33,803 bases of DNA from Bifidobacterium breve (GTDB taxonomy: Bacteria > Actinomycetota > Acidimicrobiia > IMCC26256 > JAENVU01): assembly GCA_945865605.1 (NCBI GenBank), contig CAMBEL010000017.1:1-33803 (forward strand), in the 5' to 3' direction. The notes beneath the pieces were generated by a model. That model was not told where the DNA came from. It ran no database searches and saw only the letters and a list, made by a program, of their open reading frames with translations. Positions 1 through 8,183 of the stretch are shown here, piece after piece (within the stretch, counting starts at the first letter, position 1; every line of letters begins with the position of its first letter). The position numbers and the translations under genes were made by a program.

Positions 1-576
1 CCGAGCGTTATGTATGCGCTCGAACGCCTGGGTCTCGAAGGCAAGTTTGTAACCGCTCCACAAGATCTCGACGGAACCGATCGCGTGATCCTCCCCGGCG
101 TCGGTGCCGCCCGCGCCACCATCAAATCGCTCACAGAAGCCAACCTCATAGAAGCGCTCACCGAACGGGTCGTCGACGGAAGCACCCCCTTCCTCGGTAT
201 CTGCATCGGCCTCCAGATCCTCTTCGAGCGCAGCGAGGAAGGACCAGCGGAGTGTCTCGGATGGCTCGACGGCGAGATCAAGCGCTTCCCGCCATCGGAT
301 CGCGTTCCACAAATCGGATGGAACAGCGTTCACTTCGACAAACCTCACCACCTACTCGACGGCATCTTCGACCCCAGCTTTTTTTACTTCGTCAACTCCT
401 ATTACGCGGCGCCGACTGATCCTTCGATCATCACTGGCCGATGTGACTACAGCGTCAAGTTCGCGGCAATGGTGACCCAAGAAAATATCGCCGCCACGCA
501 GTTCCATGTTGAGAAGAGTGGCGAAGTCGGCCTACGCATCCTCAGCAACTTCGCAACATGGGATCCGTCATGTTGA
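1..576 (+). CDS. hisH: HisH-type glutamine amidotransferase subunit (5' end cut by window edge)
   Basis: This is a class I glutaminase that hydrolyses glutamine and channels ammonia to a HisF-type partner. The frame is open from base 1 and the first visible residues (PSVMYALERLG) match the region after the usual N-terminal DYGMGNL motif. The Met at position 10 is therefore internal and about a dozen residues are missing. The nucleophile elbow GICIG has Cys at visible residue 68, and QFHVEKS supplies the His169/Glu171 pair, so the triad is complete. The PGVG loop and a VPQIGWN segment are also present. The stop overlaps the start of the HisF-type gene, which indicates a coupled pair. Because the partner is atypical, this could serve a pathway other than histidine synthesis, such as sugar amidation (WbuY-like). 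The family is certain; the pathway is not. Confidence 0.85.
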   Translation, partial: PSVMYALERLGLEGKFVTAPQDLDGTDRVILPGVGAARATIKSLTEANLIEALTERVVDGSTPFLGICIGLQILFERSEEGPAECLGWLDGEIKRFPPSDRVPQIGWNSVHFDKPHHLLDGIFDPSFFYFVNSYYAAPTDPSIITGRCDYSVKFAAMVTQENIAATQFHVEKSGEVGLRILSNFATWDPSC

Positions 577-1376
577 CCAAACGGCTCATCGCTTGCTTCG
601 ACGTAGTCGAAGGTCGCGTAACCAAGGCGCAGAAATTCCAAGACAACATCGACGTCGCCCCTGCATCCGAGTTGGCGAAATCGTTATACGACGACCAGAT
701 CGATGAAATTGTTTTCTACGACATCACGGCCAGCGCTCAGAAGCGCCCGATAGACCTAGCAACTGTGCGAGACGTAGCCCGACATGTATTCGTGCCATTC
801 ACGGTCGGTGGCGGCATCCGTTCGCTATCCGACATGCACGACGTCCTAAAAGCGGGCGCAGAAAAGATCAGCGTCGACTCGATGGCCGTTCGCAATCCCA
901 ACATCATCAGCGAAGGAGCGGCAGCCTTTGGTAATCAGTGCGTAGTGCTGTCTACGCAAGTGCGCAACGTCGGCATTCGAGACGGAATCCCGAGCGGATA
1001 CGAGGTGTTCATCGACGGAGCGCGACTGGCAACCGGCCTCGACGCGATCGACTGGGTTCGGCGCGGTGAAGACCTCGGCGCAGGCGAGATTGTCGTAAAT
1101 AGCATCGATCGCGACGGCACCGCTTCGGGCTACGACGTCGCAATCACACGCGCCGTAGCCAACGCAGTCAATGTGCCGGTGATCGCCTCGGGCGGTGCGG
1201 GGACCATCGAACACATCGCTTCAGGGCTCACCGACGGAGGAGCTTCCGCAGCGATCATCTCCTCGATCCTCTACTCGCCTCGTTTCGAGCGCAACATCGG
1301 CGTGCAAGAACTCAAAGCAGCGCTAATCCAGGTAGGCGTTCCGATGCGACCGTGGGTCACCTTGCCAGAGCACTAA
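570..1376 (+). CDS. hisF: HisF-family cyclase/synthase subunit lacking catalytic Asp130
   Basis: This is a (beta/alpha)8 barrel of the imidazole glycerol phosphate synthase cyclase family, 268 residues. I chose ATG 570, which overlaps the upstream stop and gives the usual MLTKRLIACFDV beginning; ATG 558 would add four residues. Asp11 (CFDV), the DITAS segment, the GGG and GGAG phosphate loops and IDRDGT (the second-half aspartate) are present. The loop that reads A-I-D-A-K-R in Thermotoga HisF reads S-T-Q-V-R-N here, so residue 130 is Gln. Asp11 and Asp130 are the known general acid/base residues of HisF, so normal cyclase activity is doubtful. Polysaccharide-locus paralogues (WbuZ type), as I recall them, keep D130 and change D11, so this is not a clear match to them either. 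It ends tail-to-tail with rsfS, sharing bases 1373-1376. Confidence 0.8.
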   Translation: MLTKRLIACFDVVEGRVTKAQKFQDNIDVAPASELAKSLYDDQIDEIVFYDITASAQKRPIDLATVRDVARHVFVPFTVGGGIRSLSDMHDVLKAGAEKISVDSMAVRNPNIISEGAAAFGNQCVVLSTQVRNVGIRDGIPSGYEVFIDGARLATGLDAIDWVRRGEDLGAGEIVVNSIDRDGTASGYDVAITRAVANAVNVPVIASGGAGTIEHIASGLTDGGASAAIISSILYSPRFERNIGVQELKAALIQVGVPMRPWVTLPEH

Positions 1377-1792
1377 CCGACGATCAACGCCTTCTCGTCT
1401 TCCGCAGTCATATCTTCCGCGCTCACATCTTCTGTCCATGCAACTCGCGGAGCATCTGACCAAAGGCGCTCAAGGTCGTAGTACTCGCGCGTTTCGCGAC
1501 CAAAAACATGCACCACTAAATCGCCGTAATCGAGCAGTACCCATGTTGCATCCTTGAGCCCTTCAATCGCTCGCGGCTCGCGGTCGGCTTCGACCTTCAT
1601 CGCGAACTCGACTTCGTCGCAGATCGCGCGCACGTGCCGGACATTGTCGCCAGTCGTTATGACGAACGTCTCCGTGATTCCGATGATGTCGCCAACGTCG
1701 AGGATGATCGTGTCTTCGGCCTTCTTCGACGAAGCCGCATTCGCGACCACTAACGATTGTTCGTAGGCGTTCAACATCTTCTCCTCACTCAT
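1373..1792 (-). CDS. rsfS: Ribosomal silencing factor RsfS (Iojap family)
   Basis: RsfS binds ribosomal protein L14 on the large subunit and blocks subunit joining when nutrients are short. The 139-residue protein has the family pattern: the segment ITETFVITTGDN, then VRAICDEVE, then the YGDLVVHVF core strand followed by REYYDLERLW. An acidic tail of about 25 residues follows the core. The ATG directly follows the TAG of the LCP-like gene with no spacer, so translation is probably coupled. nadD, an LCP gene and rsfS in this order are a usual actinobacterial group. The stop codon overlaps the hisF-like stop on the opposite strand, which leaves no room for a terminator between them. Confidence 0.93.
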   Translation of the reverse strand: MSEEKMLNAYEQSLVVANAASSKKAEDTIILDVGDIIGITETFVITTGDNVRHVRAICDEVEFAMKVEADREPRAIEGLKDATWVLLDYGDLVVHVFGRETREYYDLERLWSDAPRVAWTEDVSAEDMTAEDEKALIVG

Positions 1793-3091
1793 CTAACCAA
1801 AAGCGATCGCAGGACAATCAGCTCCAACGATCACAGTCACATCTACCATTCCGATTGCTCTGCCTGCCTTCTTTAAGATTCCGCAACCCAATGCTTCGAG
1901 CAAGTGTTGCGCATCCTTGCGTTGTTTCTCCCGGTAGTAGACCACTTGAGTTAGTGGAACGCCGAACCCTGGCACATTTCCTGTGAGCGTTATCTCTCCT
2001 CCAGCAGGTACCAACTTCGATGCGGCGACTTGCGCAACACCAACTGCACCTGTGCCATTCAATATCTCCACGCGCGGTCGCTGCCCCGCCGGAGCCAAAA
2101 GTGCGTTAGGAAACGCGATAGCGATGTAGCGAACAAGATCGTCACGCCGCACTTCGAAACGCTCACCGCTACCCGTCGCGACCGACGTGACCGCGAGCGT
2201 GTCGGTACGGTGACCTGGACTGTTCGCTACATCCACTAGTACCCCAAGTTCGGGATGCGCCGCCACTGACGCAAACGCCGCTTGTTCGCGACGCAAACCA
2301 ACAAACCACCCATCGAGTACATCCTGCACCGTTACCAACCGGTCGAGTTCGCTGCCGGTCTGAGGGACGGTCAACACTCGCGCAGCGGTCGCAGCATCCA
2401 GCTTCTGTGTTCCGCTCGGGATGGTTGTTTCGTCGTCAAGTTTCACATTGGCATGCAGGTCGACCGTCAAGGGAGCTACGTGCGCCAGTGCGTCGGCGAG
2501 CGCGGCGTCATCGAGGACGATCGTGCTCCCTACTCGCACGCCGAGCATGTTCTCCACCGTGGTTGCCAGTAGCGCACTATCACCCTGCGTTGGAAGAGAA
2601 GCAAGGGTCAGCAATCCAAGCGACGGAACCTCTACCTGGGTGGCCGCCGGAATGAGCAAGACCGATGTGGCCCGCGGCCCCGTGCCAACCAATGCAAACA
2701 AGTCACCGCGACCATCGCTTCCCGTGTGTGCCATTAGAAGGGTGTCGTTGTATGGCTTGCTGTCGGGCTTCGATCCCGATCTGGGACCTGAGTCATCGTT
2801 CGAACGCAGCAAGACACCTAGCCCAACCGTTACGGCGAGAGCTATGGCGATGCTTGGAATGACGATGGTCCAGAAATGATTGCGGGAGGCGCGCTTGCGC
2901 CGCGATCGACGGTCGCCCTGCAAAGGTGCCTCAACAACGCTCCGTTCGGGTTCACTTGGATTTTTCTCGCCCTTGAGGCCCGTCCAACGCGACCTACCTG
3001 AACGTTTGTGTAGAGAGCGTTGTTCACGCCGATCACGTCTCGTGAGACCCGGCAACGGTTCCACATCTGAGTCGTCAGCAGCCTGCGTCAT
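1793..3091 (-). CDS. Membrane-anchored LCP-like protein with LytR_C domain, degenerate active site
   Basis: This 432-residue protein has a basic, disordered cytoplasmic N-terminus (1-70), one membrane span (about 74-95), an extracellular domain resembling LytR-CpsA-Psr (about 115-280) and a C-terminal LytR_C domain (340-430, beginning RVEILNGTG and ending with a VTVIVGADC strand). LCP enzymes attach polymers to peptidoglycan and use conserved Arg and Asp residues in an IPRDT-type motif. Here that segment is IPAAT (147-151), so both are Ala. The later arginine-rich segment is also poorly kept. An attachment enzyme is therefore unlikely, and a structural or binding role in the wall is more likely. 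The start overlaps the nadD stop as TGATG. The gene sits in the conserved nadD-LCP-rsfS order. Confidence 0.75.
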   Translation of the reverse strand: MTQAADDSDVEPLPGLTRRDRREQRSLHKRSGRSRWTGLKGEKNPSEPERSVVEAPLQGDRRSRRKRASRNHFWTIVIPSIAIALAVTVGLGVLLRSNDDSGPRSGSKPDSKPYNDTLLMAHTGSDGRGDLFALVGTGPRATSVLLIPAATQVEVPSLGLLTLASLPTQGDSALLATTVENMLGVRVGSTIVLDDAALADALAHVAPLTVDLHANVKLDDETTIPSGTQKLDAATAARVLTVPQTGSELDRLVTVQDVLDGWFVGLRREQAAFASVAAHPELGVLVDVANSPGHRTDTLAVTSVATGSGERFEVRRDDLVRYIAIAFPNALLAPAGQRPRVEILNGTGAVGVAQVAASKLVPAGGEITLTGNVPGFGVPLTQVVYYREKQRKDAQHLLEALGCGILKKAGRAIGMVDVTVIVGADCPAIAFG

Positions 3092-3669
3092 CAGGTCGAA
3101 GTGTAGAGGTCGTGTTCAAGAATGAACTGAACCACGGGCGCTGGGACTAACCCATCAATGGGCCTCCCGTTCGCTATCCGATTTCGCAGATCCGATGACG
3201 AAACATCTAGGCGTGGTACGTGTACCTGCTCCCACTTCCAATCGTCGCCAGGCGGATCTGCAGTTTCACCATCACGCGTTACGACAACAACGGTACAGAG
3301 AAGACGCGTTTCGGGCAGCCGCTTCCACGTAGACATGTTCGCCGCCGCATCGGCACCAAGAATCAAAAACAACTCACGGTCGACTGCGCCAAGGGCTTCG
3401 AGCGTGTCGGCTGTTACCGATGGCCCATCCCGATCGATTTCGATTCGTGACACCTCAATCCCAACGAGATCCGCACACGCTAGATCGGCCATGTCGACCC
3501 GCACGTCTCGCTCGGAAACGCTTCTGCTCGCCTTCTGCCACGGCTCTCCCGCAGGAACCAACAGCACGCGGTCAAGATCTAATGCATCGCGCACATCGAC
3601 TGCGGCGGTCACATGTCCGACATGCACCGGATCGAACGTACCTCCGAATACGCCGACCCGTTCTTTCAC
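3091..3669 (-). CDS. nadD: Nicotinate-nucleotide adenylyltransferase
   Basis: NadD transfers AMP from ATP to nicotinate mononucleotide to make deamido-NAD. The nucleotidyltransferase signature GGTFDPVHVGH lies at residues 9-19, and the C-terminal SSSDLR matches the SSTxIR motif of the family. The frame stays open upstream to an ATG at 3786, but homology begins only just before GVFGGTF. I therefore chose GTG 3669, giving 192 residues, the usual length. There is no Shine-Dalgarno before it. A TACACT hexamer lies six bases upstream, which fits a leaderless transcript. The stop overlaps the LCP-like start. In most actinobacteria nadD follows proA directly; here three genes lie between, so it needs its own promoter. 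Confidence 0.92.
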   Translation of the reverse strand: MKERVGVFGGTFDPVHVGHVTAAVDVRDALDLDRVLLVPAGEPWQKASRSVSERDVRVDMADLACADLVGIEVSRIEIDRDGPSVTADTLEALGAVDRELFLILGADAAANMSTWKRLPETRLLCTVVVVTRDGETADPPGDDWKWEQVHVPRLDVSSSDLRNRIANGRPIDGLVPAPVVQFILEHDLYTST

Positions 3670-3675
3670 ATCCGA

Positions 3676-3681
3676 AGTGTA
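3676..3681 (-). promoter_or_regulatory. Possible -10 element for leaderless nadD
   Basis: TACACT on the minus strand fits the actinobacterial TAnnnT -10 form. It lies six bases before the chosen GTG start, so transcription would begin at or next to the start codon. No convincing -35 is visible. Confidence 0.3.
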
Positions 3682-3806
3682 CGACGAGACGCCGTCGGTT
3701 ACAGAGCGGCAAACCCTGGCGACATGTTCGGCGGGCCGCGCTAACGTGCGCGAACCCCAAAACCGGAGCATGACATGCCAATACATTCGGCCGATGGCAT
3801 CACGAC

Positions 3807-4388
3807 ATGACTACTCCGGCACATGTCCTAGTGCGTGTGAGGCTCGCCGACCGCCCAGGAGCGCTGGGTCAAGTTGCCTCTCGGATCGGATCACTCCGAG
3901 GTGACATCGTACGAATAGACGTGCTTGAACATGACGCTGGCGAAGCAGTAGATGACTTCGCAGTTGTGCTGCCCGATATCTCGGTAGTCGCAGTGCTCAT
4001 CAAGGAAATCGCAGAGGTCGACGGTGCATCGGTCGAAAGTGTGCGTGAAGTTGACCACATGCCCAATGCGCGCATGGAAACCCTTAAAGCCGTCACCCGT
4101 CTCGTCACCGCCGAGACAAGGACGGAACTCAGCACGCGTGTTTGTGAGTATGCGCGGCTAGAACTGCACGCAGATTGGGCGACGCTGACGTTCGAAGGCG
4201 AACTCCTCGCTAGCGACGGCGAGAACGGTTCGGCGACAACGGCGACAACGGAGTCCCAACTCGAAAATTCTGGAAGCGTTTTGAGCGTGGGCAATGACAC
4301 CGAGTTGCACGCGACAGACCGAACTCAGTTGGCGGCTATCGCAGAGCTAACCGACGCGCTTTTCACCCGTATGGATAGGTCGGGCTAG
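3807..4388 (+). CDS. ACT-domain protein with probable degenerate GAF domain
   Basis: This 193-residue protein begins with an ACT-type regulatory fold (about 5-80): VLVRVRLADRPGALGQVASRIG is the usual ligand-binding first strand and glycine turn, followed by DIVRIDVLE. From about 90 on, a helix (LKAVTRLV) and a segment like ELSTRVCEYARLELHADWATL, then TDRTQLAAIAELTDALF, resemble the ends of a GAF domain. This suggests a small-molecule sensor without an output domain. It is the only plus-strand gene inside the long minus-strand series and is divergent from nadD. A TACATT hexamer at 3782-3787 is a possible -10. Its stop TAG shares the palindrome CTAG with the stop of the CoxE-like gene. The ligand and partner are unknown. 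Confidence 0.75.
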   Translation: MTTPAHVLVRVRLADRPGALGQVASRIGSLRGDIVRIDVLEHDAGEAVDDFAVVLPDISVVAVLIKEIAEVDGASVESVREVDHMPNARMETLKAVTRLVTAETRTELSTRVCEYARLELHADWATLTFEGELLASDGENGSATTATTESQLENSGSVLSVGNDTELHATDRTQLAAIAELTDALFTRMDRSG

Positions 4389-5920
4389 GCCTCGATTACT
4401 GCCGTTACGAAGCGTTCAAGTTGCCGCAGATTGCGACATTCGTAGGTCCCGTCGCAATGCACGCCGTAGTCAGACACAATCGAATCTCCTGTGTCCCAAT
4501 AGCCGCGCGGCTCCGGGTTCAGCCAGAACAAGCGTCGCGCCTTTTGACGAAGCTCCTTCAAGACCCACGCTTGAGACGCGTGATAGTTGTTGCGCGCATC
4601 ACCCAACAAGATGATCGACGTCTTCGAGGTGACCTCAGATAAATGACGGTCATGAAACACCTCGAAGGCATGGCCATAATCGGAATGACCGTCTACCCAG
4701 ACAACATCGGCCTCGGTATTCACGCGATGGATGGCCTCTGAGATCTCGTCGGATTCAGCGAAGAAGTTCGTAACCTCGTCGATTCCATCTATGAATACCC
4801 ACGATCTCACCTTCGAGAACTGACCAGCCATCGCGTATACGAACTGCAATGTGAATCGAGCGAAACTTGCGACCGATCCAGAGATGTCGGCCACCACCAT
4901 GATTTCGGGCTTGGAAACGCGCGGGTTCTTGAAGCGTGGTTCGGCCGGCACTCCACCATAGGAAAGTGAATGGCGAACTGTCGCCCGAAAATCAAGCTGG
5001 CCGCGGTTACGGTGCTTTCGTCGTTGAGCCAACCGCGCTGCCAACGCCCGCGTAAGCGGCTCGATCGCTTTTTGCAACTGCGCCATCTCCTCACGCGAAG
5101 CATGCATGAAGTCGACATCTTCGGGTAGGGGCTTGCGAAGTGTGCGCGCCATTGCTTCGACACCGCGGTCCGCTACAAGACGCTTCCGAATTTCAGCCTC
5201 AACAAGGTCCCGAAACTCGCGCAGCCTCGCCTCGTACTCCTCACGCTGGAAGCGGGCCTCCAGCGATTCTGGCGCGTCAGGCGAATCCGTCTCCCCATCT
5301 AGAACTTGTTCGGCTGCCCGCTGCATCATGCGCCCGGTTAGCGCCTCGTAGTCGAGTTGCCGCAATGTTCTATAGAGGTAATAGGTCCCACCTACTGGCC
5401 TGCCTGGCTCCATGCCAGCAAACCGACTCACCGCCATTGCAGCAAGTTCCCGCAATTGATCGCGGTCCATACTCATTAGAGCAGCAAGAAGCATCTCCGC
5501 AATCTCTTCGTTGCTGACTCCCTCGCCGCTTCCGCCACTGCCTTGCTGCCCGGGGACACCGCCATTTTCTTCCGCGTCACCTACCTCCCCACGCCCTGCA
5601 TCCTCTTCAGGATTGACGCCTCCGCTATGGAGTGCGAAGTAAACGTCAAACACCGTGTCGAATGCTGATCGGTGGCGGAAGTGCTTCACGAGCGTCGCAG
5701 CAAGTACTTCTCGCAAGGACTCGCGATCTGACAGCGGCACAATTTCGACTGCGCGCATCGCATCGAGGTTCTCAGTCATCGATACAGGAAGACCGGCCGC
5801 GCGCAGTTCATGAACAAATCCCTGAAACACGTCGAGCAACACGCCATCACCAATACCCGACGGCACCTCAATCTTGTTTCGCGTTAGAGCGTCGGACATT
5901 TTCGCGGCGTTAAAGGCCAC
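4385..5920 (-). CDS. CoxE-like von Willebrand factor A domain protein
   Basis: This 511-residue protein of the VWA/CoxE family usually works with a MoxR ATPase as a metal-site or complex-assembly chaperone. The MIDAS motif D-I-S-G-S is at 345-349 (Asp345, Ser347, Ser349), inside a C-terminal VWA domain (about 338-505). The N-terminal part is helical, with an acidic Gly-rich linker at about 100-135 and a charged, possibly coiled region at 220-305. GTG 5920 was chosen because GGGGA lies seven bases before it; ATG 5899 is an alternative. The moxR stop is 30 bp upstream on the same strand, so the two form an operon. The client is not visible here: no cox or molybdenum hydroxylase genes are in the window. 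Confidence 0.85.
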   Translation of the reverse strand: MAFNAAKMSDALTRNKIEVPSGIGDGVLLDVFQGFVHELRAAGLPVSMTENLDAMRAVEIVPLSDRESLREVLAATLVKHFRHRSAFDTVFDVYFALHSGGVNPEEDAGRGEVGDAEENGGVPGQQGSGGSGEGVSNEEIAEMLLAALMSMDRDQLRELAAMAVSRFAGMEPGRPVGGTYYLYRTLRQLDYEALTGRMMQRAAEQVLDGETDSPDAPESLEARFQREEYEARLREFRDLVEAEIRKRLVADRGVEAMARTLRKPLPEDVDFMHASREEMAQLQKAIEPLTRALAARLAQRRKHRNRGQLDFRATVRHSLSYGGVPAEPRFKNPRVSKPEIMVVADISGSVASFARFTLQFVYAMAGQFSKVRSWVFIDGIDEVTNFFAESDEISEAIHRVNTEADVVWVDGHSDYGHAFEVFHDRHLSEVTSKTSIILLGDARNNYHASQAWVLKELRQKARRLFWLNPEPRGYWDTGDSIVSDYGVHCDGTYECRNLRQLERFVTAVIEA

Positions 5921-5950
5921 TAATTCATCCCCACGTAATGGCGGGCGACT

Positions 5951-6859
5951 TCATAACGTCTTACCGCTTTCGGTGCCGCGCAGAATGCTCTTGCCCTCAG
6001 TGACGAGTTCCTTCTTGGCCTTGGCAATATCGCCCTGATACTTGAGCAGCACGTGGAGGGTGTCCGCAATCACCTCTTGATCGACCGCACCATGGCCAAG
6101 AAGCAGAAGTGTGCGTGCCCAATCGATGGTCTCCGAAATTGAAGGAGCCTTCTTGATGTCGAGCGACCGCAGCGAGCGAACGACCTGCGCAATTTGCTCA
6201 GCTAACGCTTCGTCGATCTCGGGAACACGGACGCGCACTATTTCTTTCTCGCGCTCTAGTTCTGGATAGTCGATGTGCAGGTAAAGACAACGTCGCTTCA
6301 ACGCCTCTGAGAGTTCCCGCGTGTTGTTGGAAGTCAGGATCACAATCGGCCGCTGCTTGCCAACGATTGTCCCCAACTCTGGAATTGAAACCTGGAAGTC
6401 CGACAGCACCTCAAGCAACAACGCTTCGGTTTCGACCTCGACCCTGTCGACTTCGTCGATCAAAAGAACAATCGGCTCCTCACAACGGATCGCCTCCAAC
6501 AATGGGCGCGTCAACAAAAAACTCTCAGAGAAAATGTCGGACTCCACTACCGCCCAGTCGGTTTCGTGCTCACGATCTGCCTGGATGCGAAGCAATTGCT
6601 TCTTATAGTTCCACTCGTACAACGCCTTCGACTCGTCTAGCCCCTCGTAGCACTGCAATCGGATGAGACGTGACCCAGTTACCGCTGCGACTGCCTTGGC
6701 CAACTCAGTCTTTCCGACACCGGCTGGTCCTTCAACAAGGATCGGCTTCTCCAAGCGGTCCGCCAGATAGACGACACCAGCAATCCCTGTGTCTGACAGG
6801 TAATCGACGCTTCGAAGTCGGTCTACGACTTCCTGTACGGAAGAAAATCTTTCGGCCAC
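5951..6859 (-). CDS. MoxR-family AAA+ ATPase
   Basis: This is an ATP-driven chaperone of the MoxR class, 302 residues. The Walker A motif GPAGVGKT is at 44-51 and Walker B LLIDEVDR has Asp135/Glu136. A sensor region ILTSNNTREL and an arginine-rich ALKRRC segment (arginine finger) follow. A C-terminal lid helix bundle completes the fold. The GTG start directly follows the TAA of proA, so it is in the proB/proA transcript or read through from it. It is paired with the CoxE-like VWA gene 30 bp downstream, the usual MoxR-VWA arrangement. A link to proline synthesis is not implied by the family; co-transcription may only be positional. Confidence 0.9.
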   Translation of the reverse strand: MAERFSSVQEVVDRLRSVDYLSDTGIAGVVYLADRLEKPILVEGPAGVGKTELAKAVAAVTGSRLIRLQCYEGLDESKALYEWNYKKQLLRIQADREHETDWAVVESDIFSESFLLTRPLLEAIRCEEPIVLLIDEVDRVEVETEALLLEVLSDFQVSIPELGTIVGKQRPIVILTSNNTRELSEALKRRCLYLHIDYPELEREKEIVRVRVPEIDEALAEQIAQVVRSLRSLDIKKAPSISETIDWARTLLLLGHGAVDQEVIADTLHVLLKYQGDIAKAKKELVTEGKSILRGTESGKTL

Positions 6860-8116
6860 TTATTCCCTTGTCTGTCCGGTGCCCCAGATCACATATTTAT
6901 ATGTAGTCAACTCCCGTAACCCCATCGGGCCGCGAGCATGCAGTTTCTGGGTAGAGATACCGATCTCTGCACCGAAGCCAAATTCTTCGCCGTCGGTGAA
7001 GCGCGTGGACGCATTGACCACAACCGCCGCCGCATCGACCTCCTTGGTGAACCGATGAGCGGCCGCCAAGTCTCGCGTAAGGATCGCTTCGGTGTGCCCG
7101 GTTCCGAAGCGATTCACATGAGCAATCGCTGCATCGAGCGATGGCACAACAGCGACACTCATTTTCAGCGCGAGAAACTCCCGGCCAAAGTCGTCGTCGG
7201 TGGCGACCCCAATCTCCGAAACACGGGACCGTGCGCCATCGTTCCCCACCAATTCGACACCCTCAGCAATCAGGGCACTAGCGATACGTGGAAGCCACTC
7301 GTCTGCGACCGCCTCATGAACAACGAGCGACTCAGCCGCGTTGCAAACGCCCGGCCGTTGGGTCTTGGCATTCAAGACGATCTCGATCGCCTGATCGAGA
7401 TCAGCGTCTGCATCCACATACACGTGACAGTTGCCGTCACCATCGATAACCACTGGTACTGTCGCGTGTTCACGCACGGAAGCAATCAGTGCAGGTCCAC
7501 CGCGCGGTATCAAGCAATCAACGAACCCATTCAGTTGCATCACACCAACTGCGACCTCGTGTGATGGGTCTTCCACAAGCACTAGGGAGTCCTGAGGCAG
7601 ACCTGCCTTGGCGAAGCCCTCGCGAAGTGCAGCAGCCACCGCCTGGTTAGAGCGCAACGCGCTACCACTTCCTCTGAGGAGCGCAGCATTGCCTGCCTTA
7701 AGACACAGCCCAGCTGCATCAGAGGTGACATTTGGGCGATTCTCGTAAATGATCGCCACAACCCCGAGGGGGACACGCACGCGCGAGATCTCCAGACCGT
7801 TCGGCCTCACCCAACCGTCAAGGACCTCACCGATCGGGTCAGCGAGATCCGCCACAGTTCTCAATCCCTCCGCCATCGAAGAAATCCTCGCTGGCGTCAA
7901 CTTCAGGCGATCCAACGGACCTGCATCCATGCGCGCTTTCTTGGCTTCTTCTAGGTCCGCCTCGTTGGCCGCGAGGATGTCGGGGGCCTGTTGCTCAAGA
8001 AGATCAGCGCCCGCTAATAGGGCGGCATCCTTGGCAGCAGACGAAGCACCCGCCAAGACAGCCGCCGCTGCTTGAGCGCGCCTTCCAAGTTCAACGACCT
8101 CGGCGGGTAAGGACAT
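6860..8116 (-). CDS. proA: Glutamate-5-semialdehyde dehydrogenase (gamma-glutamyl phosphate reductase)
   Basis: ProA is the second enzyme of proline synthesis, reducing gamma-glutamyl phosphate with NADPH. The 418-residue length is normal. The aldehyde dehydrogenase-like fold has the signature IYENRPNVTSDAAGLCLKAG at about 123-142, and the catalytic Cys258 lies in RPGVCNAAE. The C-terminal FGAEIGISTQKLHARGPMGL segment matches the family. The ATG at 8116 follows GAGGA at some distance. The gene is separated from proB by 257 bp, unusually long in this otherwise tight series, and that spacer carries a structured RNA signal (see 8184-8303). Confidence 0.96.
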   Translation of the reverse strand: MSLPAEVVELGRRAQAAAAVLAGASSAAKDAALLAGADLLEQQAPDILAANEADLEEAKKARMDAGPLDRLKLTPARISSMAEGLRTVADLADPIGEVLDGWVRPNGLEISRVRVPLGVVAIIYENRPNVTSDAAGLCLKAGNAALLRGSGSALRSNQAVAAALREGFAKAGLPQDSLVLVEDPSHEVAVGVMQLNGFVDCLIPRGGPALIASVREHATVPVVIDGDGNCHVYVDADADLDQAIEIVLNAKTQRPGVCNAAESLVVHEAVADEWLPRIASALIAEGVELVGNDGARSRVSEIGVATDDDFGREFLALKMSVAVVPSLDAAIAHVNRFGTGHTEAILTRDLAAAHRFTKEVDAAAVVVNASTRFTDGEEFGFGAEIGISTQKLHARGPMGLRELTTYKYVIWGTGQTRE

Positions 8117-8183
8117 TGGACAAGTGTAATCCTCGACCCGTCAATTCAATCCGAGACACCGCGCGAGAAAGTACCCATGAACA

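Noticed and set aside
3158-3904. 248-codon open frame on the plus strand over nadD
   Set aside because: It is antisense to nadD, which has clear catalytic motifs. The translation is Arg/Ser-rich with no recognisable domain.
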